DNA from: Dehalococcoidia bacterium | Lineage (GTDB): Bacteria; Chloroflexota; Dehalococcoidia; JAUSJJ01 | Direction of reading: 5' to 3' | DNA length: 9,536 nucleotides | Assembly: GCA_030647705.1 (NCBI GenBank) | Contig: JAUSJJ010000191.1 | Span: 1 to 9,536, forward strand | Shown: one piece after another, positions 1-6,805 of the stretch | How the letters are laid out: every line of letters starts with the position of its first letter | How positions within the stretch are numbered: position 1 is the first letter of the stretch | Position numbers and translations under genes: made by a program | The notes under the pieces: generated by a model | Told to the model about the DNA's origin: nothing | Seen by the model: only the letters and a program-made list of their open reading frames with translations | Database searches by the model: none

Positions 1-128
1 AGCGGGAACCTGCTGGAATAGTAGCGCAGCCTGTCCCCAGGCGTCTTCACCTCGGGCGGGTAGAAGCCGCCGCTTTCGATCAGTCCCTTGTCTGCCCAGG
101 CTGAAATGCCGATCAGGATTCTCCCCAT
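1..128 (-). CDS. DUF72 family protein, N-terminal part (cut by window start)
   Basis: The minus strand reads from an ATG at 128 to the window edge, giving 42 intact codons. The protein starts MGRILIGISAWADKG and continues with GGFYPPEVK and DRLRYYSSRFP. This matches the opening of DUF72 (YecE-like) proteins: a first beta strand with IGxSxW, then FYP, then LRYY, as in a TIM-barrel fold. The biochemical function of DUF72 proteins is not established. The ATG is preceded by TATAAT ending 6 nt upstream and has no Shine-Dalgarno sequence, so the mRNA is probably leaderless. Another ATG at 136 is in a different frame. The gene diverges from ligD. Most of the protein lies outside the window, so completeness cannot be judged. 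Confidence 0.8.
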   Translation of the reverse strand, partial: MGRILIGISAWADKGLIESGGFYPPEVKTPGDRLRYYSSRFP

Positions 129-134
129 ATCGCC

Positions 135-149
135 ATTATAGCATCCCAA
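135..149 (-). promoter_or_regulatory. Extended -10 promoter of the DUF72 gene (leaderless)
   Basis: On the minus strand TATAAT occupies 140-135 and is preceded by TGC, giving a perfect extended -10 (TGnTATAAT). No good -35 is seen about 17 bp further upstream. The start codon A at 128 is the seventh base after the hexamer, where transcription normally begins, so the transcript should start at or next to the ATG. Confidence 0.7.
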
Positions 150-153
150 CAGG

Positions 154-159
154 TATAAT
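154..159 (+). promoter_or_regulatory. -10 box of ligD (leaderless)
   Basis: A perfect TATAAT lies 6 nt before the GTG at 166. The expected transcription start falls on the start codon, and there is no Shine-Dalgarno sequence between them. The expected -35 position (about 131-136, CGCCAT) does not match the consensus and overlaps the -10 box of the opposite gene. Confidence 0.65.
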
Positions 160-165
160 AGTCTT

Positions 166-2910
166 GTGCTGAAGAAATACGAAGAGAAGCGCGATTTCTC
201 GGTAACCTCAGAGCCTCCACCCGGCGCCGAAAGCGGACGGTCTGGCCCGCTGGCGTTTGTGGTGCAGAAGCATGCCGCCACGCGCTTGCACTACGACTTC
301 CGCATCGAGTTCGACGGGGCGCTCAAGAGCTGGTCGGTGCCCAAGGGGCCCTCCCTTGACCCCGGACAGAAGCGGCTGGCGGTGCTCGTGGAAGACCATC
401 CGCTGGAATACCGCTCCTTCGAGGGGGTCATCCCGAAGGGTGAATACGGCGCCGGCCAGGTTATCGTCTGGGACCAGGGCGCCTACTCTCCCGACGAAGG
501 CGGCCGGCTTTCCTGGGACGACCGCGCCGAGGCTGAGGGGCGCATGCGTGAGGGCTTTGAGCAGGGGAAGCTGTCCTTCTTCCTGCGCGGCCAGAAGCTG
601 AAAGGCTCGTGGACGCTGGTACGGATGCAGCGGAGCCAGAAGGACTGGCTGCTGATCAAGCACAGAGACAGCTATGCTTCCCCTGAACGCGACATACTAA
701 AGGAAGACCTGTCGGTGATCAGCGGTATCGGCATCGATGATTTGAAAGCAGGGAAATCGCCTGCCTTGGGCGTCCGGGCCGAGGTCACTCCCGCGGAAAT
801 GCCCGGCGCCCGGCGCGCGCCCATGCCTGACTCGGTATCGCCGATGCTGGCCACGCTGGCCGCAGAGCCCTTCGACGACCCTGGATGGTACTTCGAGCCC
901 AAGCTCGATGGATACCGCGTGGTAGCATTCATCCGCGATGGAAAGGCAACGCTCCGATCGCGGGGAGGCCTGGACGTCACCAACAATTATGCCCTGCTGG
1001 GCCCCGAGCTGGTTCAACAGCCGGCAGCAGAGATAATGCTCGATGGGGAAATCATCGCCCTGGACGAGAAGGGCAAGCAATGTTTCCAGTGTCTGCAAAA
1101 CTACTTGCAGTCGGTGCAGAAGACAGCGAGAGGCCGCATCGCGCCGGCGATACCCCTGGTCTACTACGTGTTCGACGTACTTTACCTGGATGGCTACGAC
1201 CTGCTCAAGGCGCCTCTGGAGCAGAGAAAGAGGCTGCTTTCTTCCGCCCTGCGAATATCACAACATGTCCGCCTGGTGGACTACTTCGAGGGTGAGGGCA
1301 AGGCCCTGTTCAGGGCGGCCATCGAGAACGGCCTGGAGGGCGTGGTCGCCAAGCGAAAGGACAGCATGTACGAAGCCGGCAGGCGCTCGCGCAACTGGCT
1401 CAAAGTGAAGACGGCGCTCAGCGACGATTTCGTCATCGGGGGTTATACACTCGGGCGTGGCGCTCGCTCCGGCGCCTTTGGCGCGTTGCTCCTCGGCTAC
1501 TTCGAGGACTCCGGCCGGCTAACCTACGCCGGTCACGTGGGATCAGGGTTCGATCAGCGGGGTCTGGCGGAGATCCGTCAGTCACTTCAGGCTCTGAAAG
1601 TAGCGGACTGCCCGTTCCGGGAAACGCCTCCGGAGAACGCGCCGGCGACCTGGGTGCGTCCCGAACTGGTTGCCGAGGTGAAATACGCCGAGGTCACCGG
1701 CGATGGCTATCTCCGTGCTCCGGTCTTCCTCCGCCTGCGCCTGGACAAGCCGGCCTCAGAGGTACGTCACCCTGCGGTTATGTCAAGCCCAGTCAGCCCT
1801 GTGGCCGATTCCGCGGCGCCTGCACACGAACCAGAGCAAGAGATATTGGCGCGGTTGGCTGCCCCTGGAGAAAACGCAACTATCGAGGTCTCCGGACACA
1901 GGCTCTCGCTGACCAAACTCGACAAGGAGCTGTGGCCTGCCGCGGGTGACCGTAGAGCGGTCACCAAGCGCGATTTGATCGGCTATCTGGCCAGGGTCTC
2001 GCCCTACCTGTTGCCTCACCTGCATAACCGCCCGCTCACCTTCAGCAGGTACCCCGATGGCATACAAGGAGAGCACTTCTTTCAGAAGCACTGGGCCACG
2101 CCTTTGCCCAACTTCGTGGAGACAGTGATGCTGAGTTCTAAGAGCAAGGGACGCAAGCAGCAGTACGTCATGTGCAACAATCTGCCCACTTTACTATGGC
2201 TGGGACAGGTGGCCAACCTGGAGGTCCACACCTGGTTTTCCCGAATAGTCGCGGCGCCTGATCTGGATGTGAACAAGGGACCCGACCAGGCGCTTGAGTT
2301 ACCCGATTTCATCATCTTTGACATTGACCCATATATCTACTCTGGGAAGGAGGCCATAGGCGCGGAGCCGGAGCTAAACCGGGAGGCTTTCGCCAGAGCA
2401 AGCCAGGTCGCGCTGTGGTTGAAAGCGGCTCTGGACAGCCTTTCACTCCCTGCTTTCGTCAAGACGTCGGGCGCTACCGGCTTTCACATCCATGTGCCGG
2501 TGAAGCGCAGTCTGGACTACCGCGCCACACGTTCCGCCGCCAGGACAATAGGCCAATTCGTGCAGAAACAGCATCCCGGCGACATAACGTTGGATTGGGC
2601 GATTGACAGGCGGAAGGGCAAGGTATTCATCGACTACAACCAGAACATTAAAGGCAAGACGCTGGCCTCGGCGTATTCCCCGCGCCCCACTCCGCAGGCC
2701 ACCGTGTCAACGCCATTGCGCTGGGAGGAAGTGGGGCAGGTCTACCCCACCGATTTCACCGTCTTCACCCTCCCCGAACGCTTGAAACAGACCGGAGACC
2801 TCTGGCGCAACATGCTGGACGTCAGGAGCGATCTCCAGGGCCTGCTCAGGATTGGGCGGCAAACGTCCAGCAGACCGACGCCGGACGCCACGGACGCGGT
2901 GGAATATTAG
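166..2910 (+). CDS. ligD: DNA ligase D, phosphoesterase-ligase-polymerase type
   Basis: This is the multifunctional ATP-dependent ligase of bacterial non-homologous end joining, which normally works with Ku to trim, fill and seal double-strand breaks. It has 914 residues. Residues 1-180 are the 3'-phosphoesterase: H36, H42, D44 and R46 in HAATRLHYDFR, then H78 and Y82. Residues 220-530 are the ligase: nucleotidyl lysine K246 in EPKLDG, SRGG at 265-268, LDGEI at 292-296, EGVVAKR at 391-397 and WLKVK at 411-415. Residues 570-880 are the primase-like polymerase: DID at 719-721, TSGATGFHIHVP at 767-778 and FIDYNQN at 821-827, whose D823 fits the third metal ligand. All catalytic motifs are intact. 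The P. aeruginosa LigD order is the same; mycobacterial LigD places the polymerase first. The GTG start is chosen because LKKYEEKRDF is the usual N-terminus and the next in-frame ATG is near residue 126. No ku gene is in the window. Confidence 0.95.
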   Translation: MLKKYEEKRDFSVTSEPPPGAESGRSGPLAFVVQKHAATRLHYDFRIEFDGALKSWSVPKGPSLDPGQKRLAVLVEDHPLEYRSFEGVIPKGEYGAGQVIVWDQGAYSPDEGGRLSWDDRAEAEGRMREGFEQGKLSFFLRGQKLKGSWTLVRMQRSQKDWLLIKHRDSYASPERDILKEDLSVISGIGIDDLKAGKSPALGVRAEVTPAEMPGARRAPMPDSVSPMLATLAAEPFDDPGWYFEPKLDGYRVVAFIRDGKATLRSRGGLDVTNNYALLGPELVQQPAAEIMLDGEIIALDEKGKQCFQCLQNYLQSVQKTARGRIAPAIPLVYYVFDVLYLDGYDLLKAPLEQRKRLLSSALRISQHVRLVDYFEGEGKALFRAAIENGLEGVVAKRKDSMYEAGRRSRNWLKVKTALSDDFVIGGYTLGRGARSGAFGALLLGYFEDSGRLTYAGHVGSGFDQRGLAEIRQSLQALKVADCPFRETPPENAPATWVRPELVAEVKYAEVTGDGYLRAPVFLRLRLDKPASEVRHPAVMSSPVSPVADSAAPAHEPEQEILARLAAPGENATIEVSGHRLSLTKLDKELWPAAGDRRAVTKRDLIGYLARVSPYLLPHLHNRPLTFSRYPDGIQGEHFFQKHWATPLPNFVETVMLSSKSKGRKQQYVMCNNLPTLLWLGQVANLEVHTWFSRIVAAPDLDVNKGPDQALELPDFIIFDIDPYIYSGKEAIGAEPELNREAFARASQVALWLKAALDSLSLPAFVKTSGATGFHIHVPVKRSLDYRATRSAARTIGQFVQKQHPGDITLDWAIDRRKGKVFIDYNQNIKGKTLASAYSPRPTPQATVSTPLRWEEVGQVYPTDFTVFTLPERLKQTGDLWRNMLDVRSDLQGLLRIGRQTSSRPTPDATDAVEY

Positions 2911-2998
2911 GTAGCTTCGCTCGTTCCGATTAGGTTGGCCTACGGATACCGCCACGCCCCGATAGTGTGGCATGCTGAAAACAGAGGTAAGCAGAACC

Positions 2999-3403
2999 AT
3001 GCCGGAAAGCTCGTTGGCCAAGAAGCTGCAGATCAAGTCAAACTACAAAGTCGCGATCATCAATCCGCCTGCCGGGTACGTTGGCGAACTGGGCAGGCTT
3101 CCGGCGGGCGCCCACATGGTGGACGATCTGGACTCCGAGGTGGACTTCGTGCAACTGTTCGTCAAGGACTCGGAGGAATTGGAGGCATTTGCCCCGGCAG
3201 CCATGCAGGCGCTCAGGTCGGGCGGGCTGCTGTGGATCTGCTATCCGAAAGGCAGTTCGAAGGTGATCACTGACCTGAACCGCGACACGCTCTGGGCAGC
3301 TATGGGCAAGTACAAGATGACCGGGGTATCTATGGTATCCGTCGATGACGTGTGGTCAGCTATGCGCTTCCGTCCGTCCGATGAGGTGAAGCACAAGTCC
3401 TAG
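2999..3403 (+). CDS. DUF3052-like small protein of unknown function
   Basis: The protein has 134 residues from this ATG. Recognisable family segments are LAKKLQIKSNYKVAIINPP near the N-terminus, GRLPAGAH, VDFVQLFVKDSEELE, GGLLWICYPKGSSK, TDLNRDTLW and VDDVWSAMRFRP. These resemble the small DUF3052 family, which has no known biochemical role. No signal peptide or membrane segment is visible, so it is probably cytoplasmic. Start choice: ATG 2999 has AGAGG about 10 nt upstream and fits the N-terminus of relatives. An in-frame ATG at 2972 would add nine residues; it has no Shine-Dalgarno but sits 5 nt after a weak -10-like GATAGT, so a leaderless longer form cannot be excluded. It lies 88 bp after ligD with no clear terminator between, so read-through from ligD is possible. 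A hairpin terminator follows it. Confidence 0.75.
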   Translation: MPESSLAKKLQIKSNYKVAIINPPAGYVGELGRLPAGAHMVDDLDSEVDFVQLFVKDSEELEAFAPAAMQALRSGGLLWICYPKGSSKVITDLNRDTLWAAMGKYKMTGVSMVSVDDVWSAMRFRPSDEVKHKS

Positions 3404-3463
3404 ACGGTTGAGCGCGGTCTGCCTGATCCCCCAAAGCTGGTCCACGGGGGCTCAACTGTTTTG
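3404..3463 (+). terminator. Hairpin terminator after the DUF3052-like gene
   Basis: Immediately after the TAG stop, 3404-3413 (ACGGTTGAGC) pairs with 3450-3459 (GCTCAACTGT) over 10 bp with one G-U. Inside, a C run at 3428-3432 faces a G run at 3446-3450, extending the base-paired structure. A TTTT run at 3459-3462 follows. The long stem, short T tract and placement fit a Rho-independent terminator, although the loop is unusually large. Confidence 0.55.
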
Positions 3464-3526
3464 TCAGACTGGCCGCGTGCGAACCACGATGCGCGTTAGG
3501 TGGTCGTCTTCCCAGCCTCGAACGGT

Positions 3527-3555
3527 TTGAATGGCAGGTGATGCTGTGCTATGAT
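3527..3555 (+). promoter_or_regulatory. Promoter of the MFS permease gene
   Basis: TTGAAT (3527-3532) is followed after 17 bp by TATGAT (3550-3555). TGC precedes the hexamer, giving an extended -10. Transcription should start near 3562, downstream of the GTG/ATG codons at 3538/3541 and upstream of ATG 3586. This supports the shorter coding sequence. Confidence 0.55.
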
Positions 3556-3585
3556 GGGGCCTCCCCCAAAGGCTCTTTTTCGCCG

Positions 3586-4971
3586 ATGCATATAGATAAG
3601 CTGCTCACGCAAAAGGTCAGAAAAGCCCTCTGGTTTTCCAACGCCGAGGGCATGGCTTACGGGGCGTTTCTGGGCTTTGGGGACCACTATCTGGTTGCCT
3701 ATGCAGTAGCCCTGCAGACCAACAGCCTTCAAATAGGCATTCTGTGTTCCCTCCCCGGTTTCCTGGCCTCGCTGGTGCAGCTCTTCGACTCCGGGCTGGT
3801 GCGCCGTCTGAAGAGCCGCAAGGCAGTCGTCCTCATCTTCGCCATGCTTCAGGGGCTGATGTTGGCGCCCGTGATGACTCTGGCACTGGTGCAGGGCATC
3901 AATCCAGGTTGGTGGCTGATCCTGTTCGTCACCCTCTACTCCATCTTTGGCGCTCTCATCGCTCCTGCCTGGGGCAGCATCATGGCAGAGATAGTGCCGC
4001 AAAGCCTGCGTGGCAAGTATTTTGCGCGGCGCGGCAGTTTCTCTACGCTGGTCACTATAATCTGCTTCCTGGTGGGCGGCGTCTTCCTCAACTTCCTGAT
4101 CGGCAGAGCGCTGTGGGGCTTCGCCATTCTGTTTGGCGTGGCGCTTGGGGCCAGGCTTATCTCCTGGGCGCTGCTCTCCAGGCTTTACGAGATGCCCGGG
4201 CAGGACAAGGTCGAGGAGCGGATGAAGGCTTCGGAGTTCACCCACGGCCTGGTGTCCACCAACCTCGGCAGGTACATGTTGTTTCTCTTCGCCATGAGCT
4301 TCGCGGTGAATATCGCGAGCCCGTACTTCACCGTCTACCAACTGCGCGACCTGAAGTTCAGCTACCTGACCTTCGCCATACTGGAAACGGCCTCTTCCGT
4401 GGCCACGATATTTGCCATAACGCATTGGGGACGGGCTGCCGACAAAGGCGGCAACCTGCGAATAGTGCGACTGTCCGCCGGGCTGATCCCGCTGGTGCCG
4501 CTGCTGTGGCTTGTCTCCACCAGCCCAGTCTATTTGGGGGTGGTGCAGGTGTTCTCCGGCTTTGCCTGGGCAGGGTTCAACCTTTGTACCGTGAACTACC
4601 TGTATGACGCCACCACGTCGGAGAACAGGACGCGGTACCTCGCCTATTTCAACGCGGGCCACGGGATTGCTGGGGGGCTGGGGGCGCTCGCTGGAGGGTA
4701 CCTGGCGCCGCACTTGCCGTACTTCCTGGGCTATCAGGTCCTGACGCTGCTGCTGGTTTCCGGCCTGCTCAGAGCAGCGGTGTCTCTGGCCTTCCTGCCC
4801 GGCATCCAAGAGGTACGAAAGGTGAGCGCCATTCCGGCTGCGGAACTGTTCCATATCCTGATGGGTGGCCGCCCGGTCAACCGGCGGATCAGCCACCGCC
4901 GGTTCCCACACCTGCACTACCAGGAGCCGGTCGCCGCGAAGGCGAAAGAAGCGCCCCCAGCGCATCCCTGA
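3586..4971 (+). CDS. Major facilitator superfamily permease, substrate unknown
   Basis: This is a 461-residue integral membrane protein with about twelve hydrophobic segments, near residues 24-43, 50-68, 80-103, 111-130, 152-172, 178-198, 229-249, 258-280, 292-310, 315-337, 355-374 and 378-402. A basic central loop (about 200-228) separates two halves. MFS-like cytoplasmic loops are seen as SLRGKYFARRG (140-150) and GRAADKGGN (282-290), the latter resembling motif A. The substrate cannot be read from the sequence. The C-terminal tail (about 408-461) is hydrophilic, basic and histidine-containing, and probably cytoplasmic. The frame is open from 3538, but the promoter overlaps that stretch, so ATG 3586 (MHIDKLLTQK) is preferred. 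Its Shine-Dalgarno is poor, with AAAGG 13 nt upstream. It appears to be transcribed alone. Confidence 0.85.
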   Translation: MHIDKLLTQKVRKALWFSNAEGMAYGAFLGFGDHYLVAYAVALQTNSLQIGILCSLPGFLASLVQLFDSGLVRRLKSRKAVVLIFAMLQGLMLAPVMTLALVQGINPGWWLILFVTLYSIFGALIAPAWGSIMAEIVPQSLRGKYFARRGSFSTLVTIICFLVGGVFLNFLIGRALWGFAILFGVALGARLISWALLSRLYEMPGQDKVEERMKASEFTHGLVSTNLGRYMLFLFAMSFAVNIASPYFTVYQLRDLKFSYLTFAILETASSVATIFAITHWGRAADKGGNLRIVRLSAGLIPLVPLLWLVSTSPVYLGVVQVFSGFAWAGFNLCTVNYLYDATTSENRTRYLAYFNAGHGIAGGLGALAGGYLAPHLPYFLGYQVLTLLLVSGLLRAAVSLAFLPGIQEVRKVSAIPAAELFHILMGGRPVNRRISHRRFPHLHYQEPVAAKAKEAPPAHP

Positions 4972-5004
4972 CGGCTTCGGGTGACGCCCCTGGAGATGGA
5001 GTCC

Positions 5005-5018
5005 GGCAATCGGTTGCC
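5005..5018. repeat. Small hairpin between the MFS gene and korA
   Basis: GGCAA and TTGCC form a perfect 5-bp stem around a TCGG tetraloop. A second and third TTGC follow directly (TTGCCAGTTGCCATTGC). No T tract follows, so it is at best a weak terminator for the upstream permease gene. Confidence 0.3.
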
Positions 5019-5026
5019 AGTTGCCA

Positions 5027-5055
5027 TTGCAGCTTTTGCCCGCAGATGATAGAAT
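5027..5055 (+). promoter_or_regulatory. Promoter of korAB
   Basis: TAGAAT (5050-5055) is preceded by TGA, giving an extended -10. TTGCAG lies 17 bp upstream as a weak -35 (5027-5032). The predicted start near 5062 leaves a leader of about 34 nt containing the Shine-Dalgarno AAGGA at 5086-5090, 5 nt before ATG 5096. Confidence 0.55.
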
Positions 5056-5095
5056 CGGTTTATTCGTTCGGCCAATCCAATTAGCAAGGACCCCA

Positions 5096-6805
5096 ATGAA
5101 AGAGACCATAACCATAGGACTGGTTGGATCGGGTGGGGATGGGGTGGTAGTCATGGGGAGTCTGCTGCAAAGGCTGGCAGCAGCCCAAGGCTACTTCAGC
5201 CAGATGCCCAGGTACTACGGAGCCCAGATCAGGGGCGGCGGCTCCGCGGTGAAGCTGAACCTGGATGGCGAGCGGCTCTCCTTGCCCAGGGATGAGTTGG
5301 ACATCCTGGTCTGCTTCGATTGGGAGAAGTACCTGGAGTTCGAGCAGGAGTTGCCTCTGGACATACACAGCATCGTGCTCTACGAAGAGAAGCCACCGGC
5401 AACGATGAACCTGCCGCAGCGGTCATGCCAGGCGCACTTTGCCAGGAAGAGCCAGGAAGTCACCGGTTCGGCGCAGAACAAGAATCTGGTGGCGCTGGGA
5501 CTGCTGCTCAAGATGCTGGCTCTCCCCCAGGACCGCGTGGAGAAGGCCATCGACAGCGAACGAGGATTGCGGCTGCTGAAGGGGAACCTCTCCGCCCTCG
5601 AAGCGGGAAGAGGCCTCCTTCCTGATATGTCTTTCTCCAGGCTCCACCTCCTGCCGGCGCATGAATCGCTGCCCAGGCCCATTCTGCACGGCAACGCTGC
5701 CGTGGCACAAGGCGCCACGCGCGCAGGATGCCGCGCCTTCTTCGGGTATCCGATTACGCCTGCCATAGAAGTCATGGAAGAGATGGAGAAGCAACTCTCG
5801 CGGAACGGTGGGGCCTTTCTGCAGGCTGAGGACGAAATCGCATCGGCGGGACTGGCTATCGGAGCTTCCATTTCGGGCGCCAAGGCCATGAGCAGCACCA
5901 GCGGTCCCGGCCTGGACCTGATGACCGAAATGCTAGGGCTTAGCTCATCGGCGGAGATCCCGCTGGTGCTCGTGGATGTGCAGCGCTGCGGCCCATCGAC
6001 CGGCATTCCATCGAAATCCGAGCAGTCCGACCTAAGCCACGCCATCTACGGCGGCCACGGAGATGCGCCCAGGGTGGTCATCGCTCCCCATGACATCGAG
6101 GGCTGCTACCGCCTGGCAATCGAGAGCTTCAACATTGCTGAGCAGTTCCAGACTCCGGTCATCTTACTCTCCGACCAGTGGCTGGGGCAGACAACGATGG
6201 CGGTCGGGGGAGAGTTCCTTGCGAAGGACTATGCCATTGAGGAACGAAAGAAGCCGGTTGGCGCAGAGCTCTCGGGTTATCGCCGCTACCGATTCACTGA
6301 GGACTCGGTTTCGCCTATGTCAGTGGTGGGGGATGAAGGAGGGGTATACCAGACCACCGGCCTCACCCACAACGAGAAAGGGTTCCCCGCCTTCAATTTC
6401 GAGACCAACCAGAAGATGCATGAGAAAAGGATGCGCAAGCTGATGCCGCTGCGCAAGCGGGACGACCTGGTCAATGTCTTCGGCGATGAGAAGTCTGACC
6501 GGGGGATCATCACCTGGGGTTCTACAGGGCAGGTGGTCTGGGAGACGGTGCGACACCTGGGTCTGGAGCAGGAGATCAAGGTCTGCGTGCCTGAACTGCT
6601 TTGGCCGTTGCCTGACAAGGTGAGGGAGTTCCTGAGGTCGGTGAAAAGGTTGCTGGTGGTGGAGATGAACTACTCCGGGCAGATGTACCGTTATCTGCGC
6701 TCCGAGGCGGAAATGCCGAAGAGGACTGAGAGCTATTGCAGGGCAGGCGGACGCCCTTTCAGCAGGAAAGAGCTGACCGGACCGATTATGGAGACATCGA
6801 AATGA
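5096..6805 (+). CDS. korA: 2-oxoacid:ferredoxin oxidoreductase, fused gamma-alpha subunit
   Basis: With KorB, this subunit carries out the coenzyme A-dependent oxidative decarboxylation of a 2-oxoacid, such as 2-oxoglutarate, reducing ferredoxin; some enzymes run in reverse to fix CO2. It has 569 residues and is cytoplasmic. Residues 1-185 are the gamma domain (GLVGSGGDGVV at 8-18, QIRGGGSAVKL at 44-54). Residues 195-400 are the alpha pyrimidine-binding domain: GYPITP at 217-222, E245 in QAEDEIAS, TSGPG at 268-272 and the family stretch RCGPSTGIPSKSEQSDL at 297-313. Residues 460-545 are the C-terminal domain (ITWGSTGQV at 472-480). ATG 5096 is chosen because AAGGA lies 5 nt upstream; the frame upstream to 5021 overlaps the promoter. 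The stop overlaps the korB start by ATGA, implying coupled translation. 2-Oxoglutarate is favoured over other 2-oxoacids only by family resemblance. Confidence 0.9.
   Translation: MKETITIGLVGSGGDGVVVMGSLLQRLAAAQGYFSQMPRYYGAQIRGGGSAVKLNLDGERLSLPRDELDILVCFDWEKYLEFEQELPLDIHSIVLYEEKPPATMNLPQRSCQAHFARKSQEVTGSAQNKNLVALGLLLKMLALPQDRVEKAIDSERGLRLLKGNLSALEAGRGLLPDMSFSRLHLLPAHESLPRPILHGNAAVAQGATRAGCRAFFGYPITPAIEVMEEMEKQLSRNGGAFLQAEDEIASAGLAIGASISGAKAMSSTSGPGLDLMTEMLGLSSSAEIPLVLVDVQRCGPSTGIPSKSEQSDLSHAIYGGHGDAPRVVIAPHDIEGCYRLAIESFNIAEQFQTPVILLSDQWLGQTTMAVGGEFLAKDYAIEERKKPVGAELSGYRRYRFTEDSVSPMSVVGDEGGVYQTTGLTHNEKGFPAFNFETNQKMHEKRMRKLMPLRKRDDLVNVFGDEKSDRGIITWGSTGQVVWETVRHLGLEQEIKVCVPELLWPLPDKVREFLRSVKRLLVVEMNYSGQMYRYLRSEAEMPKRTESYCRAGGRPFSRKELTGPIMETSK

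Noticed and set aside
3538..3585. Upstream GTG/ATG starts for the MFS gene
   Set aside because: They overlap the predicted -10 box (3550-3555) and lie before the predicted transcription start.
5021..5095. Upstream extension of korA
   Set aside because: It spans the predicted promoter. The family N-terminus and Shine-Dalgarno both point to ATG 5096.
3496..5154. Very long minus-strand open frame (552 codons) opposite the MFS gene
   Set aside because: Its translation is rich in Q, H, R, P and D without recognisable domains, and it lies antisense to a convincing membrane protein. It is a by-product of GC-rich codon use.
5380..6045. Minus-strand open frame of 221 codons opposite korA
   Set aside because: Low-complexity antisense of a well-supported gene; no promoter or ribosome-binding site assigned.
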